Positions 42,730-51,899 of a stretch of 64,000 nt of DNA are shown here, one piece after another. A program made the translations under genes and the position numbers. How positions within the stretch are numbered: the stretch's first letter is position 1; the number at the start of each line of letters is the position of its first letter. The notes below the pieces were generated by a model that was not told the origin of the DNA, made no database searches, and saw only the letters and a program-made list of their open reading frames with translations. This DNA is from JBBQNY01 sp038255255 (GTDB lineage: Bacteria > Pseudomonadota > Gammaproteobacteria > Xanthomonadales > Ahniellaceae), in contig JBBSLL010000010.1 of assembly GCA_038255255.1 (NCBI GenBank), positions 1 through 64,000 on the forward strand, written 5' to 3'.

Positions 42730-43382
42730 CAGCAGCGCGCCTCATGCGGTGAACATTTTTCGGCCAGCAGGCCGGCCATCGCAGCGACGGCAGCCGCCGC
42801 GACGGCATCTGGCGCCTCGCTCGCATCGAGCACGCGAAAGCGGTGCGGTTCCAGGTTCGCGCGGTCCAGATACACGAAGCGAGCACGCTCGAAAAAGGCG
42901 GCATCCTGCGATTCAATCCGGTCGGCGCGATCCCCGCGGGAAGCGAGCCGTGCGCGCCCTTCCCACACATCGAGGTCCAGTAGCAGGGTCAGGTCGGGGC
43001 GAATGCGTACCACGCGTTTTTCCAGTTCCGAAATGAACTCGCGGTCCATCCCGCGGCCACCGCCCTGGTATGCGTACGAAGAATCGGTGAAGCGATCGCT
43101 CAGTACCCATGCGCCTCGCGCAAGTGCCGGTTCGATGACTTCGCGCACGAGCTGGGCGCGCGACGCGAACATCAGCAGGAGCTCGGTGGAGTCGTCGAGG
43201 TTCGCATGCAAACTGTCGAGCAACAGGGCACGGATCGCTTCGCCGGCGGCCGTGCCACCTGGCTCACGCGTTTGCACCACTTCGAAGCCCGCGCCCTCCA
43301 CCGCTGCGCGGACGCGCGAGATCACCGTGCTCTTGCCCGCGCCCTCGCCTCCTTCGAAAGTGACGAATCGTCCGCGTTTCAC
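42729..43382 (-). CDS. tmk: Thymidylate kinase
   Basis: 217 residues, phosphorylates dTMP to dTDP. P-loop GGEGAGKST at residues 11-19, REPGGT at about 40, DRFTDSSYAYQGGGRG (the DRx motif) near residues 97-112, and the LID region with RASRGDRADRIES (RxxxxxR) complete the fold. Its start overlaps the end of mltG by four bases. The pabC-mltG-tmk-holB order is broadly conserved in Gammaproteobacteria. Confidence 0.97.
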   Translation of the reverse strand: MKRGRFVTFEGGEGAGKSTVISRVRAAVEGAGFEVVQTREPGGTAAGEAIRALLLDSLHANLDDSTELLLMFASRAQLVREVIEPALARGAWVLSDRFTDSSYAYQGGGRGMDREFISELEKRVVRIRPDLTLLLDLDVWEGRARLASRGDRADRIESQDAAFFERARFVYLDRANLEPHRFRVLDASEAPDAVAAAAVAAMAGLLAEKCSPHEARC

Positions 43383-44389
43383 TTTCGTCCCAACTGAAAC
43401 CGCGCCACCGCCGCGTTGTGCTCCGCAAGCGTGGCGGAAAATTGATGGCTGCCGTCGCCGCGCGACACGAAGTACAGCTCGTTGCCGGGCTCGGGGTCGA
43501 CTGCCGCAGCGAGTGCAGCGGCGCCCGGCAAGGCGATCGGCGTGGGAGGAAGCCCCGCGCGGGTATAGGTGTTGTAGGGCGTGTCGGTCCGGAGGTGCGC
43601 GCGCGTGATGTTGCCCGCATACGCTTCGCCGATTCCGTAGATGACGGTGGGATCGGTCTGCAACAGCATGCCCAGCTTCAAACGCCGGGCGAACACGCCC
43701 GAGATGCGGCGACGCTCGGCGGCAACGCCCGTTTCCTTCTCGATGACCGACGCCAGCACGAGCGCCTGCTCCGGAGTATCGATGGGGATGTCCGCCGCAC
43801 GCTTTGACCAGGCGGCAGCCAACTCGCGATCCAGCGCGGCGGCAGCACGTTTGAGCACGTCCATGTCGCTCTCGCCGCGCACGAATGCATAGGTCTCAGG
43901 CAGGAACCGCCCCTCGGGATGGACGCCGGGCTTGCCCAAATCGCGCATGAGGGTCGTGTCGTCCACGCCTGCCAGGGACTGCCGGAGGTCAGTACGGCGC
44001 GCGAGTTCACTGCGCAACTCGCGTACGTTCCATCCCTCCACGATGGTGAAACGGTATTGGCGCACGCGACCCTCGTGCAACTGTCGGAGCAGGGCTGCAG
44101 GAGTGGTTCCGGGCGCCACCTCGTACTCACCGGCCTGCAGGCGCTTGGCGGTGCCGCTGCGCCAACCGAGCGCGCGCCAGTACCAGGGATGGCTTCGGGT
44201 CATCCCTTGCGCGGTCAGATTGCTCACGACGCGCGCAAAAGAATCCCCGCGCTGGACTTCCAGCACACGCGGTGCGTCGCCGACGGCCAGCGAAGAGGCG
44301 AGGAAGCGCTGGTAGTCGAACCACAGCCACGCGCCCCCTGCAAGCACCGCCGCCAGTAGCAGCAAGCCTGGTGCGCGCAGCCATTTCAT
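43379..44389 (-). CDS. mltG: Endolytic peptidoglycan transglycosylase MltG
   Basis: 336 residues. N-terminal membrane helix (PGLLLLAAVLAGGAWLWF), LysM-like subdomain, then the YceG-like catalytic domain with GRFLPETYAF and LASVIEKETGVAAERRRISG (the conserved catalytic Glu), and the family-defining LQTDPTVIYGIG and TPYNTYTRAGLPPTPIALPG. It cleaves nascent glycan strands in the periplasm and is thought to set strand length. Start at ATG 44389, overlapping pabC by four bases; the upstream longer frame is the pabC shadow. Confidence 0.96.
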   Translation of the reverse strand: MKWLRAPGLLLLAAVLAGGAWLWFDYQRFLASSLAVGDAPRVLEVQRGDSFARVVSNLTAQGMTRSHPWYWRALGWRSGTAKRLQAGEYEVAPGTTPAALLRQLHEGRVRQYRFTIVEGWNVRELRSELARRTDLRQSLAGVDDTTLMRDLGKPGVHPEGRFLPETYAFVRGESDMDVLKRAAAALDRELAAAWSKRAADIPIDTPEQALVLASVIEKETGVAAERRRISGVFARRLKLGMLLQTDPTVIYGIGEAYAGNITRAHLRTDTPYNTYTRAGLPPTPIALPGAAALAAAVDPEPGNELYFVSRGDGSHQFSATLAEHNAAVARFQLGRK

Positions 44390-45204
44390 CGAACGGGACC
44401 AGCTGCGGCCATGAGTCCGGCCTGTCGTGCACGCGTAATCCACGCGCGAGTGACCGGGCCCAAGGCCACCGGCTGGCCGTCGATGGCGGCGATCGGTCGA
44501 ATTCCGCGCACGGCATTGGTGACGAACACTTCGCTGGCCCTTTCGATGTCGGCGCGCAGGATATCCCGAATGCCGATCGCCTCGTCCGCTGCCAGCATCC
44601 ACGCACGAAAAACGCCGGCTACTCCGCACTCATCAAGTACCGGGGTGACGAGAGAACCGTCGATCACCGCGAACAGATTTCCGGCCGTTGCGCCGATCAC
44701 TTTCCCCGCACTGTCCCGCAGCAATCCCTCGTCCCACTCCGTGCCGGACCACTCGGCGCGCGCGAGCACCTGTTCAAGGCGATTCAAGCTCTTGATTCCC
44801 GCCAGTCGGGGCTGGAGGGCCAAGCGCAAATCACACCACCTCACGCGAAGCGGCGCTTCATCGGACGGAACCGTCGGATCCACGGTCCAGCAGCGGTGCG
44901 TCGATCGCGACGAGCCTGGGTCGTAACCGCGAGTCACGGCGTCCCGCCAGACCATCAGCTTGAACACGGCTTCGGGCTCGTCCAACGCGAGCCGGTCGCG
45001 CTCACCGGCCAGCAATGCGTCGCCGGGCGCATCCATGCCAAGCCGTGCACAACCGTCCCGTAGTCTGGCGAAATGCTGCGGCCACAGTGCGACTCTGCCG
45101 CCGCTCACGCGCATCGTCTCGAACAGCCCGTCGCCGTACGACAGGCCGCGCTGTACGCGTTCGAAACCAGGAAAGTCTTCGCCATCGAGGCGCGCGATGG
45201 GCAT
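44386..45204 (-). CDS. pabC: Aminodeoxychorismate lyase PabC
   Basis: 272 residues, fold-type IV PLP enzyme making 4-aminobenzoate from aminodeoxychorismate in folate synthesis. Seen: RGLSYGDGLFETMRV with the DGLFET signature, the Schiff-base Lys in GIKSLNRLEQVLARAEW, and DEGLLRDSAGKVIGATAGNL. The ATG at 45204 lies four bases after the pabB stop; a GTG immediately before is an alternative. Overlaps mltG by four bases. Confidence 0.94.
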   Translation of the reverse strand: MPIARLDGEDFPGFERVQRGLSYGDGLFETMRVSGGRVALWPQHFARLRDGCARLGMDAPGDALLAGERDRLALDEPEAVFKLMVWRDAVTRGYDPGSSRSTHRCWTVDPTVPSDEAPLRVRWCDLRLALQPRLAGIKSLNRLEQVLARAEWSGTEWDEGLLRDSAGKVIGATAGNLFAVIDGSLVTPVLDECGVAGVFRAWMLAADEAIGIRDILRADIERASEVFVTNAVRGIRPIAAIDGQPVALGPVTRAWITRARQAGLMAAAGPVR

Positions 45205-45208
45205 CACA

Positions 45209-46573
45209 TCACGCGCCCAATGCCCGCAGCAGGCCCCGTGCCTTGGCGCGTGCCTCATCGAGCTCTGCCTGAGGTACCGAGTCGGCGACGATGCCTGCAC
45301 CGGCACGAAAGTGGGCTCTCGTGTCCTGGCCTTCGATGGTCCGGATCAGGATGTTCAGATCCATTGCACCATTGTTGCCGAGCCATCCCAATGAACCCGT
45401 ATACGCGCCCCTGCCTTCGGCCTCGAGGTCGCCAATGATCTGCATGCAACGGACCTTGGGCGCCCCGGTGATGGTGCCACCCGGAAACACGGCCCGGATC
45501 ACGTCGACCTGCGACACGTTCTTCCGCAGCCTGCCGCGCACATTCGAAACGATGTGATGCACGTGCGCATAGGTCTCGAGCGTCATCATTTCGTCGACGA
45601 CGACGCTACCGGCCTCGCATACCCGCCCCAGGTCGTTGCGTTCAAGATCGACGAGCATGATGTGTTCGGCCCGTTCCTTGGGATGCGCGATGAGCTCATT
45701 GCGCCGGACGTTGTCGTCATCGCCTGGACAGCGGGGCCGGGTGCCTGCGATCGGACGCGTGCTCACCTCCCCGGCGCCAGCCGCAACGAGTCGCTCCGGG
45801 GAGGAGGACACGATCCAGCGGTCGCCCCACTGCAGCAACGCCGCGAAGGGAGCGGGGTTTGCGGTGCGCAGCGCGAAGTGCAAGTCGGCTGCCCGTGGCG
45901 GCCGGGTGAAATGCACATCCCAGCGACGCGAGAGGTTGACCTGGAACACGTCGCCGGCTGCGATGAAGTCGCGCGCAGCGACCACCATGTCGCGGAATTG
46001 CGAGTCGGGGGGTTCACTGACCTCCGCCGCGGGCAATTTTTGCGGTTGGAAGACTGCGGCCCGGGCAACCTCGGCCTCGAGGGCCTCGATGAGGTCATCC
46101 CGCCCCGGTTCGGCCAACAGCCAGGTGAGTTCGCTCGTCCGGTCGACCGCGATCGCCGCCGGGCAACGCAGCGCCAGTGCAGCCGACATGCCACCAGGAG
46201 CGACAGGCAACCGGAGCACCGGTTCGCACGCCATGGCCATTTCGTACGCGAGGAAAACGACCCAACCGCCACCGAACGGAGGTACATCGGGCAGCGACGA
46301 TTGACCTCCGGCCGCGAGAATCGAATGTGACAACCGATCCGAGAGGGCAGAAAGAAAGTGCGCCCCCTGGTCAGGTGACGTTGCCTCGAGCACTTCGCCT
46401 TCGTGCAGGAAAAGGAAGTCGAAGCGCCCGCCGCGTTGCGCCCGGGCACTCGACTCCAGGAGGCAGGGAAAGCGTCCCGGCTGGACTGCGGCGATCGCGA
46501 GCAAATCTGTGACGCCCGCCAGTGGCAGCCGTAGCGGCTGGGGCCCCGACTCGGCGGGCGCGACCGTCGCCAT
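45209..46573 (-). CDS. pabB: Aminodeoxychorismate synthase component I (PabB)
   Basis: 454 residues, chorismate-binding enzyme that adds amino nitrogen to chorismate. The N-terminal domain is followed by the chorismate-utilising domain: FQVNLSRRWDVHF, TRPIAGTRPRCPG (the PIAGT motif characteristic of PabB), DLERNDLGRVCEAGSV and IRAVFPGGTITGAPKVRCMQ. PIAGT with an Ala at that position is used to tell PabB from TrpE. It needs the glutamine amidotransferase PabA, which is not in the window. 15 bases separate it from fabF. Confidence 0.92.
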   Translation of the reverse strand: MATVAPAESGPQPLRLPLAGVTDLLAIAAVQPGRFPCLLESSARAQRGGRFDFLFLHEGEVLEATSPDQGAHFLSALSDRLSHSILAAGGQSSLPDVPPFGGGWVVFLAYEMAMACEPVLRLPVAPGGMSAALALRCPAAIAVDRTSELTWLLAEPGRDDLIEALEAEVARAAVFQPQKLPAAEVSEPPDSQFRDMVVAARDFIAAGDVFQVNLSRRWDVHFTRPPRAADLHFALRTANPAPFAALLQWGDRWIVSSSPERLVAAGAGEVSTRPIAGTRPRCPGDDDNVRRNELIAHPKERAEHIMLVDLERNDLGRVCEAGSVVVDEMMTLETYAHVHHIVSNVRGRLRKNVSQVDVIRAVFPGGTITGAPKVRCMQIIGDLEAEGRGAYTGSLGWLGNNGAMDLNILIRTIEGQDTRAHFRAGAGIVADSVPQAELDEARAKARGLLRALGA

Positions 46574-46588
46574 AAGAGCTGACAGGGC

Positions 46589-47833
46589 CTAGAGCTTTCG
46601 AAACGCCAGCGTGGCGTTCGTGCCACCGAAGCCGAAGCCGTTCGACAAGGCCACGTCCACAGTCTTCTCGCGCGCGCAATTGGGTACGTAGTCGAGGTCG
46701 CAACCTTCGCCCGGATTGTCGAGATTGATCGTCGGCGGAATAACGCCGTGGTGCAACGCGAGAATCGAGAAAATGGCTTCCACTCCCCCTGCGGCGCCGA
46801 GCAGGTGACCCGTCATGGACTTGGTGGAGCTGACCATGGTTCGATACGCGTGATCGCCGAGCGCGCGCTTCATCGCGAGCGTTTCCGCGAGATCGCCCAA
46901 GGGCGTCGAGGTGCCGTGCGCGTTGAGGTAACCCACCTGCTCGGGCCGCAGGCCGGCGTCAGCCATCGCCGCCGACATGCAGCGCGCCGGACCTTCGCCA
47001 TTCTCGCTCGGAGCCGTCATGTGGAATGCGTCCGAGCTGGCACCGAAACCTGCCAGTTCGCAATAGATGCGGGCGCCGCGGGCCTTCGCCGATGCCATCT
47101 CTTCCAGCACGAGAATGCCAGCGCCATCACCGAGCACGAAGCCATCGCGATCACGATCCCAGGGACGGCTCGCAGCGGTCGGATCGTCGTTCCGCGTGGA
47201 CATCGCACGCATTGCACAGAAACCACCGACTGCAGTGGGCGTGGACCCGAGTTCGGTGCCGCCGGCGATCATCGCGTCGGCGTCTCCGTACTGGATGAGG
47301 CGCATCGCCACACCGATGCTGTGGTTGGCGGTGGCGCATGCGGAGACGGCAGAGAAGTTGGGGCCTTTGAGACCTTTCAGGATGCAGAGCTGCCCCGAAA
47401 CCATGTTGATGATGGTGGAAGGAACGTAGAACGGCGAGATTTTGCGAACCCCGCCTTCATGCCAGGCGACCGTGGTCTTTTCTATCCCGGCGATGCCGCC
47501 GATACCCGAACCGATGATGGCTCCAATGCGCTCCGCGTTGACCTCCGTCACCTCGAGTCCGGCATCGTCCATCGCCATCATCGAAGCTCCGACGCCGTAA
47601 TGGATGAAGGGATCCATTTTCTTGACGTCTTTGGGTGGGATGAAGCGGGTGGCGTCGAAATCCCTTACTTCACCGGCGATGCGCGTCGCAAAAGCCGATG
47701 CATCGAAACTGGTGATCGGACCGATGCCGGACCGCCCATTGACGATGCTGTCCCAGGCGGAAGCGAGATCGTTGCCGACCGGCGACACAATGCCCATGCC
47801 GGTGACGACGACGCGTCGCTTGCCGCTGTTCAT
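46589..47833 (-). CDS. fabF: 3-oxoacyl-ACP synthase II (FabF)
   Basis: 414-residue condensing enzyme elongating acyl-ACP with malonyl-ACP. Cys-His-His triad: SACATANHSIG (Cys near residue 165), NAHGTSTPLGD and SMTGHLLGAAGGVEAI; C-terminal SNGFGFGGTNATLAF. VTGMGIVSPVG opens the thiolase fold. Two hundred bases upstream lies acpP, with a terminator between, so fabF may be served by its own promoter. Confidence 0.97.
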   Translation of the reverse strand: MNSGKRRVVVTGMGIVSPVGNDLASAWDSIVNGRSGIGPITSFDASAFATRIAGEVRDFDATRFIPPKDVKKMDPFIHYGVGASMMAMDDAGLEVTEVNAERIGAIIGSGIGGIAGIEKTTVAWHEGGVRKISPFYVPSTIINMVSGQLCILKGLKGPNFSAVSACATANHSIGVAMRLIQYGDADAMIAGGTELGSTPTAVGGFCAMRAMSTRNDDPTAASRPWDRDRDGFVLGDGAGILVLEEMASAKARGARIYCELAGFGASSDAFHMTAPSENGEGPARCMSAAMADAGLRPEQVGYLNAHGTSTPLGDLAETLAMKRALGDHAYRTMVSSTKSMTGHLLGAAGGVEAIFSILALHHGVIPPTINLDNPGEGCDLDYVPNCAREKTVDVALSNGFGFGGTNATLAFRKL

Positions 47834-48003
47834 GCTGTGATCCTGCGAAGGAGGCGTTGCATCGGATAATTTAAGTGCGACGAAGTCGGCAGCGGGTGAA
47901 AGCAGCTAATGCGCCATTCCGACGATGATTCGATCACCATCAAGGTAGACAGCTGACACCGGCGCGCAATGGAGGTCGGTGCCCGAAGACGGCACCCTTA
48001 CCC

Positions 48004-48037
48004 AAAAATGAGAACTGCGCCCATCGGCGCAGTTCTC
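48004..48037 (-). terminator. Rho-independent terminator after acpP
   Basis: On the minus strand a perfect 12-base-pair stem (GAGAACTGCGCC / GGCGCAGTTCTC) with a 4-base loop is followed by ATTTTTGGG. It starts 22 bases after the acpP stop and separates acpP from fabF. Partial read-through is common at this place in other bacteria. Confidence 0.9.
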
Positions 48038-48059
48038 CAGAGTCTCGGCGCACGAGCGA

Positions 48060-48299
48060 TCAGGCGCTGACGTGTGCCTTGATGTAGTCGACGGCACCCT
48101 GCACGGTGGTGATCTTTTCGGCTTCCTCGTCGGGGATCTCACACTCGAATTCTTCCTCGAGCGCCATCACCAGCTCGACCGTATCGAGCGAGTCGGCGCC
48201 GAGATCATCGACAAACGACGCATTCGACGTGACTTCGTCTTCCTTCACGCCCAACTGTTCGACGACGATCTTCTTGACGCGTTCTTCAATGGTGCTCAT
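48060..48299 (-). CDS. acpP: Acyl carrier protein
   Basis: 79 residues, acidic four-helix protein. The phosphopantetheine attachment motif is FVDDLGADSLDTVELVMALEE with the Ser near residue 37. It carries growing acyl chains for all the fab enzymes encoded here and also for other pathways. Start at ATG 48299. It lies 79 bases after fabG, probably with its own promoter, and is followed by a strong terminator. Confidence 0.98.
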   Translation of the reverse strand: MSTIEERVKKIVVEQLGVKEDEVTSNASFVDDLGADSLDTVELVMALEEEFECEIPDEEAEKITTVQGAVDYIKAHVSA

Positions 48300-48378
48300 A
48301 GGTGACGTAGCCTCTTCAGGGTTCAAGCGCGGCGATTGTACGCATAGGCGAGGTGCCTTGCACCGCCGCATCCTTGGT

Positions 48379-49128
48379 TCAGGGCATCAGCATACCGCCG
48401 TTGACGTTCAGCGTCTCTCCGGTGATGTAGGAACCCCCCGGACCGGCCAGAAACGCGGCGGCGCACGCGACGTCTTCCGGGGTACCCAGGCGCGCCAGCG
48501 GTACACCGCTCAAGAGCGTTTCGCGTTGGCCTTCGGGAAGATCGGCGGTCATGTCGGTGGCGATGAATCCCGGCGCGATCACGTTGACCGTGATGCCGCG
48601 CGAACCCACCTCGCGCGCCAGCGACTTCGAGAAACCGATGATGCCGGCCTTGGCAGCCGCGTAGTTGGACTGGCCGGCGTTGCCCATGAGGCCGATCACC
48701 GAGGCGATGCTGATGATGCGGCCCTGGCGGGCCTTCAGCATTCCGCGCAACACCGCCTTGCTGGTACGGAACACCGAGCTCAGATTGACGTCCAGGATCG
48801 TTTGCCAGTCGTCTTCCTTCATGCGCAGAAGCAATTGGTCACGCGCAATGCCCGCATTGTTCACCAGGATCGTGATCGCGCCGAACCGGGCGGCAATGGC
48901 ATCGACCAGTTCGTCCACCGCCGCGGTACTCGCAACGTCGAGTACCCGCCCGGCGCCGCCGCCGGCCCGCAACCGCGAGTCGATCGCGTCCGCGCCTGCG
49001 GCCGTGGTTGCGGTGCCGATGACGATGGCGCCATCAGCAGCGAGCCGGTCTGCGATCGCCGCGCCAATTCCCCGGGAAGCCCCGGTGACCAGCGCCACCT
49101 GTCCTTCGAGAACGCCGGTCCTGCTCAT
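48379..49128 (-). CDS. fabG: 3-oxoacyl-ACP reductase FabG
   Basis: 249-residue short-chain dehydrogenase using NADPH. TGASRGIGAAIADRLAADGA (cofactor glycines), NNAGIARDQLLLRMKEDDW, the catalytic Ser in SIASVIGLMGNAG, and YAAAKAGI with Tyr-x3-Lys. GMLMP C-terminus is typical. Start overlaps the fabD stop by four bases. Confidence 0.97.
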   Translation of the reverse strand: MSRTGVLEGQVALVTGASRGIGAAIADRLAADGAIVIGTATTAAGADAIDSRLRAGGGAGRVLDVASTAAVDELVDAIAARFGAITILVNNAGIARDQLLLRMKEDDWQTILDVNLSSVFRTSKAVLRGMLKARQGRIISIASVIGLMGNAGQSNYAAAKAGIIGFSKSLAREVGSRGITVNVIAPGFIATDMTADLPEGQRETLLSGVPLARLGTPEDVACAAAFLAGPGGSYITGETLNVNGGMLMP

Positions 49129-50054
49129 GGGGATTTCCAGTCCGCGAGGGTTTGGTCAAGGTCGTCGGGCAGCGCCAGCGAGCGCGCATCGACGTTGCGA
49201 TCGATGCGTTTGACGAGTCCCGTGAGCACCTTGCCTGGACCCGCTTCGCCGAAGCGCGTGCAGCCGTTCGACGCAATCGCCTCGATGGTTTCCCGCCACC
49301 GCACCGGTCGGTGCAACTGTTCAACAAGCGCACCGCAAATCGCATCGACGTCTGCTTCAACACGCGCACCCACATTTTGCCAGACGGGGATCGAAGGCTC
49401 GCGCCAGGTGCAGGACCCGATTGCGTCGCGCAAGTGTTCGGCGGCTTTCCGCATCAGCGGCGTATGCGACGGCACGCTGACCGGCAGCCTGATCGACTTG
49501 CGCATGCCCGCGTCGGCGAGTGCCCGCAGCGCCTGGTCCACGGCGGAGGCTTCGCCGCCAATCACGATCTGGCCCGGCGCATTGTCGTTCGCAGGCACCA
49601 CGATGCCGTCAATCGACGCACAGACCGCTGCGATCGTCGCGGGGTCCCCTCCGAGCACCGCAGCCATCGCGCCGAAGCCGGCGGGCACCGCATCCTGCAT
49701 CAACCGCCCGCGGGAGCGAACGAGGCGCGCCGCATCGGCGAGGGTGAGGGCATCCGCGGCCACGAGCGCCGCGTATTCACCGAGGCTGTGGCCCGCCAGC
49801 GCCTGCGGCTCGGCGCCGCCCATTTCCCGCCACACACGAAAAACGGCGATGTCGGCAGCGAGCAGCGCGGGCTGCGTGAACTCGGTCTGGTTGAGATGTT
49901 CCGCGGGTCCTTGTTGGGACAGCGCCCACAAGTCCACGTCAGCCCCGGTGGAAGCTTCGGCGAACGTGTTCCGCACGATGGAATGTCGACCTGCCAGTTC
50001 GGCGAGCATGCCGACCGCCTGCGAGCCTTGTCCGGGAAACACGATGGTCAGCAC
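49125..50054 (-). CDS. fabD: Malonyl-CoA-ACP transacylase FabD
   Basis: 309 residues from a GTG at 50054, the same length as E. coli FabD. Motifs: TIVFPGQGSQAVGM, catalytic GHSLGEYAAL (Ser near residue 90), and SVPSHTPLMRKA with the catalytic His. A GGGAG sequence lies 8 bases before the GTG, which is why I prefer it to the ATG at 50075 (which would add seven residues and have no clear ribosome-binding site). Transfers malonyl to ACP for FabH and FabF. Overlaps fabG by four bases. Confidence 0.93.
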   Translation of the reverse strand: MLTIVFPGQGSQAVGMLAELAGRHSIVRNTFAEASTGADVDLWALSQQGPAEHLNQTEFTQPALLAADIAVFRVWREMGGAEPQALAGHSLGEYAALVAADALTLADAARLVRSRGRLMQDAVPAGFGAMAAVLGGDPATIAAVCASIDGIVVPANDNAPGQIVIGGEASAVDQALRALADAGMRKSIRLPVSVPSHTPLMRKAAEHLRDAIGSCTWREPSIPVWQNVGARVEADVDAICGALVEQLHRPVRWRETIEAIASNGCTRFGEAGPGKVLTGLVKRIDRNVDARSLALPDDLDQTLADWKSP

Positions 50055-50097
50055 GTCTTCACTCCCGCCATGCAATCGCTGTTTCGCAGCGTCAACT

Positions 50098-51069
50098 TCA
50101 GTAGCGGATGAGCGCGGAGCCCCAGGTGAAGCCGCCGCCGAAGGCCTCGAGCAGCAGCAGCTGGCCCCGTTGAACGCGTCCCGAGCGGATGGCTTCGTCC
50201 AGCGCCAGCGGCACTGAACCCGAAGAGGTGTTGCCGTGGCGGTCGACCGTTACGATCACCCGATCCATCGGCATGTCGAGCCGCTTGGCAGTCGCCTGGA
50301 TGATGCGCAGGTTGGCCTGGTGCGGAATCAGCCAGTCGATGTCGTGCTTGTCGAGACCGTTGGCGGCAAGGGTTTCCTCGACCACCGCGTCCAGTGTTTT
50401 CACCGCGACCTTGAAAACTTCGTTGCCTGTCATGTTCACGCGCACGCCCGCGTTCGGCTCATCGAGCTTGAAGCCGCGTGATACGCCCACGGGATTGAAC
50501 AACAGATGGCTATAGGCGCCGTCGGCGTGCAGATGCGTGCTGAGCACGCCGGTCTCATGGTCTGCCTTCAGCACGGCGGCGCCCGCGCCGTCGGCGAACA
50601 GCACCGCAGTGCCCCGATCGGTCCAGTCGAGCATCCGCGTCAGGGTCTCGCTGCCAACGACCAGCGCGGTCTTCGCGGCGCCAGTGCGAATGAACTTGTC
50701 GGCGATACCGAGCGCGTACACGAACCCCGAACAGGCTGCATTGACATCGAATGCCGCGCAGCCGTTCGCCCCGAGCCGATGCTGCAGGAGGCAAGCCGTT
50801 GAAGGAAAAATGAGGTCGGGCGTCGTCGTGCCAAGCACGATCAGGTCGATGTCGCTGCCCTTGACTCCGGCGGCGTCCAGCGCGCGCGTGGCTGCTTCGA
50901 ATGCGAGGTCGCCGGTGGTCTGACCTTCGGCAGCAACGTGCCGCTGCGCAATGCCGGTCCGTGAGCGAATCCACTCGTCGGTGGTATCGACCAGTGTTTC
51001 GAGATCGCGGTTGGTGAGCACCTTTTCCGGCAGATAGCTGCCGGTGCCGGCGATACGGGCATAGATCAT
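50098..51069 (-). CDS. fabH: 3-oxoacyl-ACP synthase III (FabH)
   Basis: 323-residue initiating condensing enzyme: acetyl-CoA plus malonyl-ACP. GTGSYLPEKVLTN opens the protein; active-site Cys in NAACSGFVYALG, His in LIPHQANLRI, Asn in DRHGNTSSGSVPLAL; C-terminal AFGGGFTWGSAL. Located between rpmF and fabD as usual. Start at ATG 51069. Confidence 0.97.
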   Translation of the reverse strand: MIYARIAGTGSYLPEKVLTNRDLETLVDTTDEWIRSRTGIAQRHVAAEGQTTGDLAFEAATRALDAAGVKGSDIDLIVLGTTTPDLIFPSTACLLQHRLGANGCAAFDVNAACSGFVYALGIADKFIRTGAAKTALVVGSETLTRMLDWTDRGTAVLFADGAGAAVLKADHETGVLSTHLHADGAYSHLLFNPVGVSRGFKLDEPNAGVRVNMTGNEVFKVAVKTLDAVVEETLAANGLDKHDIDWLIPHQANLRIIQATAKRLDMPMDRVIVTVDRHGNTSSGSVPLALDEAIRSGRVQRGQLLLLEAFGGGFTWGSALIRY

Positions 51070-51140
51070 CGACGGCTCCGCGGTTCGGTCAGACTACGGA
51101 GCGCCGATCCAGGGATCGAGGTCGCGCCGCTGTGCGAGGC

Positions 51141-51338
51141 TCAGTCGTCGTTATCGCCCGGTACGGCCTTGGGTACGATCACCTGACGACCACGGTAAAA
51201 GCCGTCCTTGCTGAGGTGGTGCCGACGGTGCGTCTCGCCGGAGGTCTTGTCCACCGACAGGGCGGGTGCAGCGATCGCATCGTGCGAACGGCGCATGCCG
51301 CGGGTAGAGGGGGTTCTGCGACTCTTCTGGACAGCCAT
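51141..51338 (-). CDS. rpmF: 50S ribosomal protein L32
   Basis: 65 residues: MAVQKSRRTPSTRGMRRSHD is the L32 signature, followed by DKTSGETHRRHHLSKDGFYR. Cys-zinc ligands of some L32 types are absent, so this is a Cys-minus form. It sits between yceD (two bases upstream) and fabH, the common ribosome-lipid synthesis linkage. Confidence 0.96.
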   Translation of the reverse strand: MAVQKSRRTPSTRGMRRSHDAIAAPALSVDKTSGETHRRHHLSKDGFYRGRQVIVPKAVPGDNDD

Positions 51339-51340
51339 TG

Positions 51341-51865
51341 TTACTCTCCGCGTGTACTTTGTGGTTTGAGTCCGGCCAGTGCCGCGAACGGGTTGTCTGG
51401 CACGGATTGGGTTTCTTCAGGGACGTCGTCGAACCATTCCGCGTGCGCTTCACTACCCGGGCTACTCGGAATCAGGGGCAGCGCCAACAACGCTTCGTCC
51501 TGGATGACATCCGCCGGAGCGATTTCGCCATCGACCAGCAGCAACGGCTCATATTCCGCAGGCAAGCCTGCTTCCTCGACTTCACTTTTCAACAACCCCA
51601 GCCGCTGCGACAGGCGCAACGGCCAGGAAAATACTTCGAGCGTGCGCTGGCAGACGAGCGGCAAGTCGCCCGCGAGCTCAAGATCGAGATACGCGATACC
51701 GAGTTCGTCGCGACCGAATCCGAGCCTAAAACCGAGATCGCCATCCGCATTTGCGAGTGCCTGGCTCAAACGCGGCAATTGCCGCAATTTGACTCGACCC
51801 TCGTACTCGCGACGCGTCGCGGCTGCTCGCAGCGCGTCCACTTTCTCTGGCAGGGCCGCGGACAT
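51341..51865 (-). CDS. yceD: YceD family protein (DUF177)
   Basis: 174 residues, conserved gene always next to rpmF. RREYEGRVKLRQLPRLSQAL, LDLELAGDLPLVCQRTLEVF (the CQRTLE motif typical of YceD), DVIQDEALLALPLIP and NPFAALAGLK at the end. YceD is implicated in 23S rRNA metabolism in E. coli and plants; mechanism unclear. Start at ATG 51865 (MSAALPEKV) is chosen over 51949, which would run into the moaE gene. Confidence 0.9.
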   Translation of the reverse strand: MSAALPEKVDALRAAATRREYEGRVKLRQLPRLSQALANADGDLGFRLGFGRDELGIAYLDLELAGDLPLVCQRTLEVFSWPLRLSQRLGLLKSEVEEAGLPAEYEPLLLVDGEIAPADVIQDEALLALPLIPSSPGSEAHAEWFDDVPEETQSVPDNPFAALAGLKPQSTRGE

Positions 51866-51899
51866 AAGCCAGACATGATAAGCAGCGTGTGGATTTCCG

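Noticed and set aside
48106..50217. Long plus-strand open frame (703 codons) across the fab genes
   Set aside because: It is antisense to acpP, fabG and fabD, whose motifs are unambiguous. High-GC DNA produces long opposite-strand frames; no family resemblance is seen.
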